Positions 35,201 to 43,734 are shown, counted from the first letter of the stretch. The stretch: 64,000 nt of DNA from Streptomyces iconiensis (GCF_028657195.3 NZ_JANCPR020000011.1:151288-215287); one strand, 5' to 3'. A program made the numbers and translations. The notes: generated by a model not told the origin, from the letters alone.

Positions 35201-35496
35201 CGGCCGAGGTCCGTCTCGTGCCAGTCGGCCTCCAGTTGGTAGCCGCCCGCCGTGGTGAGGATGCGTTCCTCGCCGACGGCCTTGCGCAGCCGCATCACGT
35301 AGTTGCGCAGCGTCCTGGGCACGGAGAGGGGGTGGTCCTCGCCCCACAGCTGCCGTGTCAGCTCCTCCACCGGCACGACGCGCCCGGCACGCAGCACGAG
35401 TGCGGCCAGCAGCGCACGCAACATCGGTGCGCTGACCGGCAGTTGCTCACCTCGCGCCCCCCGCGCCTCCAGCGGCCCGAGCACACGGAACTCCAC
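32227..35496 (-). CDS. AfsR/SARP-type regulator with NB-ARC ATPase
   Basis: A 1089-residue regulator. A winged-helix (1-95, FRVLGPLEARG...) and BTAD domain (96-245) form the SARP DNA-binding part. An NB-ARC ATPase follows with P-loop DGPGGAGKS (327-335) and Walker B RVLLLLDN. The C-terminal third is TPR-like. Between ATPase and TPR lies a Gly/Ala/Asp-rich insertion built from 30-bp repeats (residues about 713-762). It probably controls a secondary-metabolite or stress regulon that cannot be identified here; DUF2165 follows in the same direction. Confidence 0.88.
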   Translation of the reverse strand: MEFRVLGPLEARGARGEQLPVSAPMLRALLAALVLRAGRVVPVEELTRQLWGEDHPLSVPRTLRNYVMRLRKAVGEERILTTAGGYQLEADWHETDLGRFHDLLRRSRRNTVPPEEAAELLDQALALWRGTPLGGVGDCPLRTAELPRLEEMRLAAVEERFALRLGLGHHEALTEELVAAVRQHPLRERLVSHLMLALYRNRRTAEALAVYREARRTLVRELGIEPGRELRALERAILRGDRELETPTLPVSRVPVPAQRAPAPPAPSSADEGGAPTAPSPSDAGGAEPPPRFPAGQPTFVARSVESARLRELLTGAVAAPAVCLLDGPGGAGKSALAVRVAHEVADQFPDGLLHVDLRGADPHSPPLDHTQAVRALLPALGVARESVPGDQEAALALYHSALAGRRVLLLLDNAHDAAQVASLVPVHAGAACLVTSRSLLTGPSGAHHLHIDVLDGADAVELVRTVSGRRPGAGDEPGAWEELAALCGRLPLALDIIALRMASRPRWSLQDWIDTLRDERGRLDQLVVADRDVRASLLTGVGRLRDSADPVDREAAALFPFLGAAHVRCHSVSAVAALAGSEPDAVRAALERLADARVLASPRPGLYTLHDLVRAVASGEADRLPEPVTRAALARLAHWYAGALHRLNLPLRLTVRHTRRHREGAELFPYGPEFTTPHEALTWADDAVTDVLALARQLAAPAYDTVGAHGAVPERGAGDDAESGPGAGDDAGTGPGAGDAAGSGPGAGDGAGTGPEAGDDIGTGAGDELRRTHVGDEAGTRHVGHGPGPRAGHEPRTYVGGGRGSYAGRGGGSPFARGQLSSFALEALTALDGYLALRLDRSGRHTLCELAWSVAERCEDRHAMATVLARLGRAEALAGDSDEGVSRLRRGIGLFRAVGADEDAAVAMSDLVPCLVSQGEFAEAVRVGEAALTEAEREGLPDVASSVRSHLAGCHLHLGDRHRALRLLGENYERADTPALRASAAGALAELHLQAGEFTEAAHWARTGIGHSAELSGAYSDRLSGEAPASAVDPAVDPDPSTAAEQHIVLATALEALGRSEEAQAAESHALTLLDGLEARECAAPPGP
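33211..33360 (-). repeat. Five imperfect 30-bp tandem repeats inside the SARP gene
   Basis: Units at 33211, 33241, 33271, 33301 and 33331 each encode a variant of the decapeptide GAGDDAGTGP. The period is exactly 30 bp, so the reading frame is kept. It probably forms a flexible acidic linker. Confidence 0.9.
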
Positions 35497-35657
35497 CTGC
35501 TACTCCTCAGCTCCCCCTGCGCCACCCCCACGCCCCGGCAGGGAAGATCACCCGACGCAGCGTACGGACCGCGCACTTGCCCCGCACCGGGACCACACAT
35601 CCGGCCGGGGCGCTCGCCTGTCGTTCGACTTGTTACCCGTCCCGTGCCCAACCCGTC

Positions 35658-35682
35658 GCCCGGCACCTGGCGGGTGTCGGGC
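35658..35682 (-). terminator. Hairpin downstream of the SnoaL-like gene
   Basis: GCCCGGCACC and GGTGTCGGGC pair with one mismatch around a 5-base loop, 45 bases past the stop of the minus-strand SnoaL-like gene. The rest of the 230-base gap (35497-35726) shows no gene. Confidence 0.45.
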
Positions 35683-35726
35683 GCCCCGGCGCACAGCGGG
35701 ACGGCGTCGCAGCGCAGCCGCGGGTG

Positions 35727-36152
35727 TCACAGAGTAGAACCCGGGGGAGCGCCGAGCTGTTCCAGCAGACCCCGCAGGTACCAGTTGAACCATGCCTCCG
35801 CGATCCTGCCCTCCTGAAACCTCAGGGTGACCTGGCCGGGCACCCCCTCGAAGGTCCTGCCGCTCGGAGGGAATCCGTGGTACTCACCGACGTGCCGTCC
35901 GCGCACCGTGAACCGCGCGCACACCAGGTCGCCTTCGGCCACCACGCTCTCCGCCGTGTGCCTGAGTTCGAAGGCCGCGAGCAGTTCCCCGTACACCTGC
36001 GCGGCCTCGTTCCTGCCCACCGACTCCCGTGGCATGACCGGGTCGTGCTCAACGTAGTCCGGGGTGCACAGGTCGGCGTAGGCGGGCTCGCGGTTCCGCT
36101 CCTCCGTCTCTTCCAGGAAGCGGCGGGCGACGGCTTTGTTGTGGTGTTCCAT
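35727..36152 (-). CDS. SnoaL-like / ester-cyclase family protein
   Basis: A 141-residue alpha+beta-barrel (NTF2-like) protein with the SnoaL-type pattern MEHHNKAVARRFLEE, ADLCTPDYVEHDP, VVAEGDLVCARFTVRGRH and GRTFEGVPGQVTLRFQEGRIAEAWFNWY. Known members cyclise polyketides; many are generic small-molecule isomerases or hydrolases. No polyketide gene is adjacent, so a general role is more likely. Confidence 0.8.
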   Translation of the reverse strand: MEHHNKAVARRFLEETEERNREPAYADLCTPDYVEHDPVMPRESVGRNEAAQVYGELLAAFELRHTAESVVAEGDLVCARFTVRGRHVGEYHGFPPSGRTFEGVPGQVTLRFQEGRIAEAWFNWYLRGLLEQLGAPPGSTL

Positions 36153-36276
36153 GCCTGGGTTGATACCGGACTGCGCGGCCGGGGAAGCGGACCTTCGCTC
36201 CTGCCCGGCGGGTCACGCCGCCCCCCGGTTGGCGGTCATGCGACGGAGCGAGCGGGTGGCGGGGACCCGGCGGGGC

Positions 36277-36438
36277 TCACCACAGCAGGGCGGCGAAGAG
36301 CGTGATGCCGACGAGCGCGCAGGCCACGTGGTCGCCGAGGTGTCCCGAGTGCAGGCGGCGCAGCGGCACCGACCACTTCTGGGCGCGGCCCCCTGTCCTG
36401 GCACGCACGGCCGTGCCGGCGAGCGCGACGGCCAGCAC
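36277..36438 (-). CDS. Possible small membrane protein
   Basis: A 53-residue frame starting GTG (GGGG 5 bases upstream; a TTG at 36453 is an alternative). It carries a hydrophobic start (VLAVALAGTAVRA), a basic middle (GGRAQKWSVPLRRLHSGHLGDH) and a C-terminal hydrophobic helix (VACALVGITLFAALLW). It is too short to assign. It lies in the 415-base gap before the P450 gene. Confidence 0.35.
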   Translation of the reverse strand: MLAVALAGTAVRARTGGRAQKWSVPLRRLHSGHLGDHVACALVGITLFAALLW

Positions 36439-36567
36439 CGTCCCCCGTGCCAAACGGCGCGTCGTTTCACGGGGCCGGGCGCGGGTACCGCGAACCTCTT
36501 CTGGTCGGCACGCGTCACGCGGCCGGAGAGAACGGGAACGGCAACCGGTGAGGACAGGTGAAGCACG

Positions 36568-38061
36568 GTGACCACACAGCCGGCGCGGACCACGGAACCG
36601 AAGTGGAAGGAACCGGGGGAACTGCCACCGGCGAGTGCGCGGGACGCCGCCGCCGTGGTGGGCGACGTGCTGCTGCCTGTGCTGGCGGGCGGCGTGATCG
36701 TACGGCGGCCACTGGCCATGCGCGCGGTCGAGAAGACGGGCTGGGACCGGCGCGGCATCGAACGTGTACGGGGGCTGCGCGAGCGGTACGGGCCCGACCC
36801 GCTGCGCTTCAGCGCGCGCGGGCGCACCTACGCGCTCGTGCTGGAGCCGGAGGACGCGCACCGGGTGCTCTCCGGGACTCCGGAGACCTTCACCCCTGCC
36901 ACGTGGGAGAAGCGCGGGGCACTGGCGCAGTTCCAGCCGCACGGTGTGCTGGTCTCCGGCGGCCAGGAGCGCGCGGCGCGCAGGAGGTTCGTCGAGGAGG
37001 TGCTGGACACCCCGCAGCCCGTGCACCGTACGGCCGAGCGGCTGACGGCGACCGTGCGCGACGAGGCGGCGCGGCTGCTGGGCGAGGCCGAGCGTTCCGG
37101 GCTGCTCACCTGGGACGCGTTCCAGGACTCGTGGTGGCGCACCGTGCGGCGCCTGGTCCTGGGCGACGCGGCGCGGGACGACCGGACGCTGACGGAGCAG
37201 CTCCAGCAGCTGCGTTCGGCAGCCAACTGGTCGCTGGTGGGCCCCCGCAGGAGGGACCTGCGCGCCACGTTCCTGCGGCGGGTGCGTAGCTACGTGGACC
37301 AGGCCGCCGAGGCCGAGCGGTCAGGTACGGGCGAGCGGTCAGGTACGGGCGGCGCTGCCCACAGCCTCGCCGCGCTGGTCGCGGCGACCCCGGCGGCCCC
37401 GGGTGCCGATCCGGCCGGGCAGATCCCGCACTGGCTGTTCGCCTACGACGCGGCCGGCATGGCCACGATGCGCGCGCTCGCGCTGCTGGCCACCCACCCC
37501 GCTCAGGCGGCGACGGCCCGCGCCGAGGCGGCGGAGACCGCTCTGGAGGGCCCCAGGGAACTGCCGTACCTGCGCGGCTGCGCGCTGGAGGCGGTACGGC
37601 TGTGGCCGACCACGCCGCTCATCCTGCGCGAGAGCACGGAGGAGACGGTCTGGCGCGACGGCACGCTGCCGGCGGGAACGGTCTTCGTGCTCCACACCCC
37701 GTACCTGCACCGGGGCGAGCCGGCTGAGCCGTACGGCGACACCTTCACACCGGGCCTGTGGACCGGCGCCTCGGAGTGGGCGGCCCGCGCCAACCCGGCG
37801 CTGCTGCCGTTCAGTTCGGGCCCGGCGGGGTGCCCCGGCGAGAACCTCGTCCTGCTCACCGTCAGCACCCTGCTCGCCACCCTGCTGGAAGCGCACACCT
37901 ACACGCTGGCCTCACATCCGGGGCTGAACCCCTCGGTACCCGTACCCGCCACGCTCGACCACTTCGCCCTGCGCTTCCGCGTGCACCGCGACGCCGTGCG
38001 GCGGGACGCCGCGCACCGCGACGCCGCGCACCGGGACACCGCGCACCGGGACGAGGGGTGA
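36568..38061 (+). CDS. Cytochrome P450
   Basis: A 497-residue heme monooxygenase. ExxR is present as EAVR in CALEAVRLWPTTPLILRES, and the heme-binding loop reads FSSGPAGCPGENL with the axial cysteine. The I-helix region DAAGMATMRAL lacks the usual acid-Thr pair, so oxygen activation may be atypical. The C-terminus is extended by degenerate heptads (RDAAHRDAAHRDTAHRDEG), not part of the P450 fold. No redox partner is adjacent. Substrate unknown. Confidence 0.87.
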   Translation: MTTQPARTTEPKWKEPGELPPASARDAAAVVGDVLLPVLAGGVIVRRPLAMRAVEKTGWDRRGIERVRGLRERYGPDPLRFSARGRTYALVLEPEDAHRVLSGTPETFTPATWEKRGALAQFQPHGVLVSGGQERAARRRFVEEVLDTPQPVHRTAERLTATVRDEAARLLGEAERSGLLTWDAFQDSWWRTVRRLVLGDAARDDRTLTEQLQQLRSAANWSLVGPRRRDLRATFLRRVRSYVDQAAEAERSGTGERSGTGGAAHSLAALVAATPAAPGADPAGQIPHWLFAYDAAGMATMRALALLATHPAQAATARAEAAETALEGPRELPYLRGCALEAVRLWPTTPLILRESTEETVWRDGTLPAGTVFVLHTPYLHRGEPAEPYGDTFTPGLWTGASEWAARANPALLPFSSGPAGCPGENLVLLTVSTLLATLLEAHTYTLASHPGLNPSVPVPATLDHFALRFRVHRDAVRRDAAHRDAAHRDTAHRDEG

Positions 38062-38080
38062 CCGCCGGGGAGCCGGCGCC

Positions 38081-38692
38081 TCACACCTCGTCCTCGTCCA
38101 CGGTCCTGACGGCCTCCTCCTCGCCCGAGAGCCCGTTGCCGCCGGTCTCGCGGCTGTGGATGTCCTGACGGCGGGGCGGCGCCGGCTCGGGCTCCGTGGC
38201 CAGCCGCCCCGACGCCGCGCTGGGCTCTCCCGAGACGGTTTCGGGCTCGGGCTCCTCCTGCGCCAGCCGCTCGTCCATGGACTCGCCCTCGCGCATCTCG
38301 TTGGGGGTGGGCGCGGCGCGCGTCACGGCCGTGGGGCTGTCGCCGGGCACGGGCTGCTGCTGGGGATCGCTGGCCCACTGCTGCTCGGGGGTGCCGTCCT
38401 GGAGGTCGGGGATGCCCTCGTCCTCGGGGTTGGCGCCGGGGTCGGGCGGCGGTGTGGCCGTCTCCTCCTCGACGGAGCTGCGGTCGGGGCCCACGGCGTC
38501 CTCGTCCTCGGCGCGCGCGTCCGCCGCCCTGCCCGGCGGCGCGTCCTCCGCGAGGGGCGGGGTCCAGGGGCCCCGTTCCACGCGTTCGCCCGGCTCCAGG
38601 CCCTCCACCGGGCCCTCGGCGATCTCGGGCTGCCGCACATCGCTTCCGGCGACGTCCTCGCGCGCTTCGCGTGCGCTGTCGTCTTCCGCCAT
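38081..38692 (-). CDS. DUF5709-like acidic protein
   Basis: A 203-residue, highly acidic, low-complexity protein without hydrophobic segments. The segment REGESMDERLAQEEPEPE resembles the core motif of DUF5709 proteins of actinomycetes, whose function is unknown. It is probably disordered and cytoplasmic. It converges with the P450 gene, 19 bases apart. Confidence 0.7.
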   Translation of the reverse strand: MAEDDSAREAREDVAGSDVRQPEIAEGPVEGLEPGERVERGPWTPPLAEDAPPGRAADARAEDEDAVGPDRSSVEEETATPPPDPGANPEDEGIPDLQDGTPEQQWASDPQQQPVPGDSPTAVTRAAPTPNEMREGESMDERLAQEEPEPETVSGEPSAASGRLATEPEPAPPRRQDIHSRETGGNGLSGEEEAVRTVDEDEV

Positions 38693-38869
38693 GGTCGCCT
38701 CCTTCGCTTCCGGTTCCGCTTCCGGGGCGTGTACGGGTACCCCTGACCAGGGTGGGACACGCGCGGCCCGGGTGCCTCTCGGGGAGCGCTGCCGCGCGCC
38801 CGCCCCGCCCGGTCGGGATGGCGCCCCCGCCCCGTCGGGCGCCCGCCCGGCACCGTCGGGGTGGCGGCC

Positions 38870-39556
38870 TCAGTCCGGAGCCGTGCTGCCCTCCAGGCGG
38901 GCGAAGGCGCTCCCGTCGAGGCGGGCGAGAAGGTCGGCGGGGTCCGCGTAGACCTCCTGGGCCCCTGCCAGCTCCAGATCGGCGCGCGGGATTCCGCCCG
39001 AGAGCACGGCGAGCGGAGTCACGCCCGCGCGGACCGCGGCGCGCATGTCCCAGACGGAGTCCCCGACGAACACGGTCTCCTCGGCCGAGGCTCCGGCGAC
39101 CCGTCTGGCCTGCTCCACCGGCTCGGGCGCCGGCTTGCCCTCGCTGACGTCGTCGGCGCTCGCGATCTCGGTGAGCACGTCGTCGGCGCCGATCGCACGG
39201 CGCAGCGCGCCGAGTTCACCGACGCCGGCCGAGGTCACCAGCACGACGCGCCAGCCACGGTCCGCCAGGCCCCGCAGCAGGTCGCCGGCCCTGTCGAACG
39301 CGGTGAGGCGCTCGTGGAAGGCTCCGTAGAGTGCCTTGTGCGCCGCGCTGATGGCGGCGTCCCTGTCCCTGTTCCTGTCGCCGGTGCCGAGCACGTGGTC
39401 GAGCAGGTCGCGTCCACCGAGCCCGATGGCCCCGTGCAGGGCATGGCACGGTACGCGGTGGCCCGCCTGCCTGAGCGCCTCCCACCAGGTGGCGGCGTGC
39501 AGGTAGTTGGTGTCGACCAGGGTGCCGTCGACGTCGAAGAGTGCCGCGCGGGTCAT
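38870..39556 (-). CDS. HAD-family phosphatase
   Basis: A 228-residue haloacid-dehalogenase-type hydrolase. Motif I is FDVDGTLVD, motif II is VLVTSAG, the conserved lysine lies in SEGKPAPE, and motif IV is VFVGDSVWDMRAA. The helical cap (residues about 20-90) is like phosphoglycolate phosphatases. Its ATG overlaps the stop of the decarboxylase gene, so it is the second gene of a two-gene operon. The substrate is unclear. Confidence 0.88.
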   Translation of the reverse strand: MTRAALFDVDGTLVDTNYLHAATWWEALRQAGHRVPCHALHGAIGLGGRDLLDHVLGTGDRNRDRDAAISAAHKALYGAFHERLTAFDRAGDLLRGLADRGWRVVLVTSAGVGELGALRRAIGADDVLTEIASADDVSEGKPAPEPVEQARRVAGASAEETVFVGDSVWDMRAAVRAGVTPLAVLSGGIPRADLELAGAQEVYADPADLLARLDGSAFARLEGSTAPD

Positions 39557-41115
39557 CGGTCCCTCCTTGAGCCGCCAGGAGCGTGCGCGCCCCTCCCCCC
39601 GTTGCCGTCCCCCTTCTCCGGCTCGCTCCCTCCGGTGAGCGCGCGCTCGTCACGCCCGGCGAGCACGCGTACGGTCCGCAGCCTGGGCGAGGCCGCGTCG
39701 GGGAGGTTCATGCCCGCCTCGACGCCGGTCTCCAGATAGCGCAGCACGGCCCGGGTCAGCCGTTCCCCGGGGAGCGCGGCGGGGATGCCGGGCGGGTACG
39801 GGGTGATCATCTCGGCGACGACACGGCCCTCGGCCTCCGCGAGCGGTACGTCCTCGACGGCACCGAAGTACGCGTCGCGCGGCAGCACGGCCTGCTCCAT
39901 GCGCAGCGCCGACGACGCGCTCAGGGAGATGGTCGGCGCGGCGGTGAACTCCCCCGCCCTCGCCGACAACTGCCGTACGGCCGCCACGAGCGCTCCTGTC
40001 GTGGCGGCGTTGTCGGCGTGCGTGAGCTGGGCGTTGATCCTGCGGTGGTCGCTGACGTGCACATCGATACTGTGGTGCTCGCGCAGCCAGTCCGCCGCCT
40101 GGTAGCCGGTGACGGGCAGCTCCGACAGGTCGAGCACGACGGGCAGCGGGTCGAGGTCGGCGCCCCGGTGGGGGCCCGTGAAGTCGGCGGCGTCGTTGAC
40201 GTGCACCCCGTCGACGCGCTCCAGAAGCTCCCGCGTCGCGTCGGCCAACTCCAGTGCGTCGGCGAGCAGTTGACGCCCCTGCTGCACCATCTGCCGGCGC
40301 CAGCCGTCCATGCCCGCGTACAGGAGCACGCTGGGACTGGTCGTTCCCAGCAGGTCGGCGCGGGAGGCGAGAACGGCGGGCTCGATGTGCGGGCCCTGGA
40401 GGTGGAAGACGGATCCCTGTTCCAGGCCGCTGCCCATCTTGTGGATGCTGGTGACACACACGTCGGCGCCCGCGTCCATGGCCCATGCCGGCAGGTCGGG
40501 GTGGAAGGGCAGGTGGGCGCCCCATGCCTCGTCCACGACGAGGGGGCGGCCCTGCGCGTGGCACACCTGCGCGATACCGGCGAGGTCGGCGCAGCTGCCG
40601 TACGGGGTGGGGCTGGTGACGAGGGCTCCGCGCGCGTCGGGATGCGCGGCGAAGGCCGCCTCGAAGGAGGCGACGGACGGCGCGTGCGCGAGCTGGCGCT
40701 CGTCGTCCCACTGGGGCTCGACCCACACGGGCTCGATGCCGGAGAGCACGAGACCCGAGACGACGGACTTGTGCGCGTCCCGCCCCACCAGCAGTTTCTC
40801 GTGCGGGCCCGCGACGGCGAGCATGGCCGCCTTCACGGACAGTGAACTGCCGCAGGTGGAGAAGAACGTGTGCTCGGCGTGGACGGCGTCGGCCATCAGC
40901 CGCTCGGCGCGCTCCAGTACGGCGCTGCGGGTACGCCGGTCGTCGAGCCCGCCCGAGGCCAGTACGTCGCCGTGGAAGACGGAGTCGCCCAGCACGGCGC
41001 GCACACGCGGGTCGGCGCCCCTGGCCTGCTTGTGTCCCGGCGGGCTGAACGGCAGCTCGCCCGCCTTCTGATAGCTGGCGAGTGCCTCCAGTACGGGTGC
41101 CGCTTCGTGGTCCAT
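39553..41115 (-). CDS. Orn/Lys/Arg decarboxylase-type PLP enzyme
   Basis: A 520-residue fold-type I PLP enzyme of the Orn/Lys/Arg decarboxylase major-domain family, which makes polyamine precursors from basic amino acids. It begins MDHEAAPVLEALASYQKAGELPFSPPGHKQ. It has HTFFSTCGSSLSVKAAM for PLP phosphate, DEAWGAHLPFHP for the ring-binding aspartate, and the Schiff-base lysine in SIHKMGSG. The C-terminal domain includes EMITPYPPGIP. The ATG at 41115 gives a protein that starts like other streptomycete copies; the frame is open to 41262. Exact substrate (arginine, lysine or ornithine) not decided. Confidence 0.88.
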   Translation of the reverse strand: MDHEAAPVLEALASYQKAGELPFSPPGHKQARGADPRVRAVLGDSVFHGDVLASGGLDDRRTRSAVLERAERLMADAVHAEHTFFSTCGSSLSVKAAMLAVAGPHEKLLVGRDAHKSVVSGLVLSGIEPVWVEPQWDDERQLAHAPSVASFEAAFAAHPDARGALVTSPTPYGSCADLAGIAQVCHAQGRPLVVDEAWGAHLPFHPDLPAWAMDAGADVCVTSIHKMGSGLEQGSVFHLQGPHIEPAVLASRADLLGTTSPSVLLYAGMDGWRRQMVQQGRQLLADALELADATRELLERVDGVHVNDAADFTGPHRGADLDPLPVVLDLSELPVTGYQAADWLREHHSIDVHVSDHRRINAQLTHADNAATTGALVAAVRQLSARAGEFTAAPTISLSASSALRMEQAVLPRDAYFGAVEDVPLAEAEGRVVAEMITPYPPGIPAALPGERLTRAVLRYLETGVEAGMNLPDAASPRLRTVRVLAGRDERALTGGSEPEKGDGNGGRGAHAPGGSRRDR

Positions 41116-41295
41116 GCGTCCCGTGGTGCCCCGCCGGGCCGACCGGGAACCTGTGGGGACGTCACCCGGCGGCTGCCCCTCACCCATGGCGCCCTCGCCC
41201 ATGGCGGCGCCGGTCCTCCGTGCGGCCCCGTGCGCCCGGCCTCCCCACGCGGCGCCGGTCACGGCGCTCTCCGGGCGCCGGCCGCCTGCCGCCCT

Positions 41296-42312
41296 TCACC
41301 GCTCCTCCCGGGGCACTTCGCGGACGACCTCGTGCGGCTTCTTGTCGTCGCGCAGGCCGAGGAAACGGGGGTGGCGCAGCAGGCCGTCGCGGGTCCACTC
41401 GGTGAAGCCGATCTGCGCGACGAGGCGGGGCCGCACCCAGTGCACGCCCCGCTCGCGCACGGGATCGGCGAACGGTGAGGTGGCGGTCTCCAGCCGGTCG
41501 AGCCCCGACCGGAGCGCGAGCAGCGTGCGGTGGTCGTAGCCGGTACCGACCTTGCCCGCGTAGCGCAGTGCCCCCTTCTCGTAGTGGCCGACGAGCAGCG
41601 CGCCGAATCCGGAGCGGCTGCCCGCGGGGTCCGTGAAGCCGCCGACGACCATCTCCTGTCCCCACTCGCACTTGAGCTTGAGCCAGTCGGGCGAGCGCCT
41701 GCGCAGGTAGCGGCCGTCGGCACGCTTGGCGATCAGCCCCTCCCAGCCGCGCGCGCACGCCTCGTCCAGCTGCCGCTGCCCGCCCTGGTTGCGGTGGGTG
41801 GTGAAGCGCAGCGGTTCGTGGAAGTCCAGGGCTCTTCGCAGCAGCGACTTACGGGTGCGCAGGGGCAGCCGCGTCAGGTCCATGCCGTCGAGGCGCAGCA
41901 GATCGAAGAGGTAGTACGTGACGGCGACACCGCTGGCGCGGGCCTGCCTGGCCGTACTGAGCCCCATGCGCTGCTGGAGCAGGGAGAAGTCGGTGCGTCC
42001 GTGCGAGAACGCGACGATCTCGCCGTCCACGGTGAAGTCGGCGCGGTTCTGCGCCGCGAGGGCCTCGACGATCTCGGGGTACGTCTCGTTCACGCGCCGC
42101 CCCGTGCGCGACAGCAGCCGCTCGCGGCCGTTCTCGCGTACGGCCAGCGCGCGCACGCCGTCGAGCTTGCGCTCGAAGATCCAGCCCTCGGTGAAGTCGC
42201 GGCGGTCGCTCAGCTCCGCCTTCATGGGGCGTTCGGCGATACGTGCGCCGGGCGGCGCCTCGCGCAGCAGGGCACGTTCGGCCTCCGGCAGCCCATCGAG
42301 AAGGCCACTCAC
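41296..42312 (-). CDS. ligD: ATP-dependent DNA ligase, LigD ligase domain
   Basis: A 338-residue NHEJ-type DNA ligase. The nucleotidyl-transferase lysine is in FERKLDGVRAL; TVDGEIVAF, GLIAKRADGRY and WLKLKCEWGQE are motifs III-V. The OB-fold domain starts near GGFTDPAGSRSGFGALLVG. The GTG start overlaps the stop of the phosphoesterase gene (GTGA). The ligase and 3'-end processing parts are therefore two coupled proteins; no polymerase or Ku gene lies in the window. Confidence 0.9.
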   Translation of the reverse strand: MSGLLDGLPEAERALLREAPPGARIAERPMKAELSDRRDFTEGWIFERKLDGVRALAVRENGRERLLSRTGRRVNETYPEIVEALAAQNRADFTVDGEIVAFSHGRTDFSLLQQRMGLSTARQARASGVAVTYYLFDLLRLDGMDLTRLPLRTRKSLLRRALDFHEPLRFTTHRNQGGQRQLDEACARGWEGLIAKRADGRYLRRRSPDWLKLKCEWGQEMVVGGFTDPAGSRSGFGALLVGHYEKGALRYAGKVGTGYDHRTLLALRSGLDRLETATSPFADPVRERGVHWVRPRLVAQIGFTEWTRDGLLRHPRFLGLRDDKKPHEVVREVPREER

Positions 42313-42896
42313 TCCGCGGTCTCCTCGGCGACCTGGTGGAGGGTGCGGTCGCTGAGGACCGAACGGGCGCGCTGCGGGTTGGGCGCCGGGCGGGGTGCGG
42401 CATGGCCGTCGTTCCCCTTGACCAGCAGCCACGCCTCGCGCTCCCCGTCGTCGGCGCTGCGGAAGCGGGTGAGGGCCCAGTCGCCGCGCAGCTTCCTGCC
42501 GTGCAGGCGGAAGGTGATGTGGCCCTTCGCCAGCGCACGGACGAAGTCCGTCTTGAGCGGCTCGTAGGTGCCCTCGTCCCACACGATCACGGGTCCCGCG
42601 CCGTACTCGCCCCGGGGAATGACCCCTTCGAACGTGCGGTAGTCCATCGGATGGTCCTCCGTCGGCATGGCCAGCCGCTTGGTCTTCGGGTCCATGGACG
42701 GCCCCTTGGGCACGGACCACGACTTGAGGACACCCTCGGCCTCCAGCCGGAAGTCGAAGTGCGTCGTCGTCGCGTCGTGGATCTGCACCACGAAGCGCGG
42801 CCCCTCGCCTGCCTCGCCCTGTTCGCCCTCGGGCTCGGCCGTCCGCTCGAAGTGCCGCTTGCCCCGGTACGTCTTCAGCGGGTCCTCACCGCTCAC
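42309..42896 (-). CDS. LigD-type 3'-phosphoesterase
   Basis: A 195-residue protein matching the LigD 3'-phosphoesterase module that trims 3' phosphate/ribose ends before joining. Motifs seen: RFVVQIHDATTTHFDFRLE, LKSWSVPKGPS, HPMDYRTFEGVIPRGEYGAG and FRLHGRKLRGDWAL. The usual KHDASxLHYDFR motif reads IHDATTTHFDFR here. Its GTG start lacks an obvious ribosome site. Translationally coupled to the ligase gene. Confidence 0.9.
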   Translation of the reverse strand: MSGEDPLKTYRGKRHFERTAEPEGEQGEAGEGPRFVVQIHDATTTHFDFRLEAEGVLKSWSVPKGPSMDPKTKRLAMPTEDHPMDYRTFEGVIPRGEYGAGPVIVWDEGTYEPLKTDFVRALAKGHITFRLHGRKLRGDWALTRFRSADDGEREAWLLVKGNDGHAAPRPAPNPQRARSVLSDRTLHQVAEETAE

Positions 42897-43003
42897 GGCC
42901 CGTCTCCTCTGGCGCTCGCCGGTACGTCCGTCCTCGCTCGCCCTTCCACTGTGGCGCCCACCCGGCGAGACCGCAGCGCGAGCGGGCGCGGCAGACTGGC
43001 GGA

Positions 43004-43618
43004 ATGCCGCAGTCCGATCCCGTGTCCGAGTACGCGTACGAGCCCGAGCCCGCTGCCCCGTCTCCCCTCGCACCTGATCCCCGCACACCCGGCACCCTCA
43101 CGTCCGAGGCGATCGCTTCCCTCCGTGCCACCAGGGCTTTCGACGAGCGGCCCGTCCCCCGCCCGGTGCTGCTGCGGATCCTGGAGGCCGCGCGCTGGAC
43201 CGGCTCGGCACGCAACCGGCAGCCCTGGCACTTCACCGTCGTCACCGACCCGGCACTGCGGCGCCGGCTGGGCGCGCTGAGCGCCTACGCCGCGCACCTC
43301 GCGCAGGCCCCCGTCGTCGTGCTGCTCGCCGTCGACCGTGAACACGGCGGCCAGGACGCGGAGTTCGACGCGGGCCGTGCAGCGCAGAACCTGATGCTCG
43401 CTGCCCACTCCCTCGGAATCGGCAGCTGTCCCGCCTCCTTCTTCCCCGACGAGGCGGCGGCCGAGGCCACCCGCCTGGCCGCGGCACCGGCCGGCTGGCG
43501 CGTCCGCACGGCGGTCTCCCTCGGCTACCCGCGCCCTCGCCCCCGCACCGGCACCCCGGCGATCCCGACGGGCCGCCGCGCCCTTGACACCCTGGTCACC
43601 TGGCACGGTGGTGGGTGA
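43004..43618 (+). CDS. Nitroreductase-family FMN oxidoreductase
   Basis: A 204-residue flavoprotein. SLRATRAFDERPVP and AARWTGSARNRQPWHF form the FMN-binding start, and DAGRAAQNLMLAAHSLGIGSC the dimer/FMN helix. It reduces nitro, quinone or other acceptors with NAD(P)H; the physiological substrate is unknown. The N-terminal ~30 residues are a Pro/Glu-rich tail. A GTG at 43022 is an alternative start. Confidence 0.87.
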   Translation: MPQSDPVSEYAYEPEPAAPSPLAPDPRTPGTLTSEAIASLRATRAFDERPVPRPVLLRILEAARWTGSARNRQPWHFTVVTDPALRRRLGALSAYAAHLAQAPVVVLLAVDREHGGQDAEFDAGRAAQNLMLAAHSLGIGSCPASFFPDEAAAEATRLAAAPAGWRVRTAVSLGYPRPRPRTGTPAIPTGRRALDTLVTWHGGG

Positions 43619-43734
43619 GGCACGTGCGGGTGGATTCCCCGGTTCCGGCGCTCATGGTCGGATGACGGCCCCGGCCGGTACGGGAGACCGCGCGGGCCGG
43701 GCGAACGGACACAGCGAGTGAGGGGAGCACGGGC

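Noticed and set aside
36213..36827. 204-codon minus-strand frame over the P450 start
   Set aside because: Overlaps the P450 N-terminus antisense and gives a Ser/Arg/Pro-rich product without motifs; only the C-terminal frame of a different register (36277-36438) looks protein-like.
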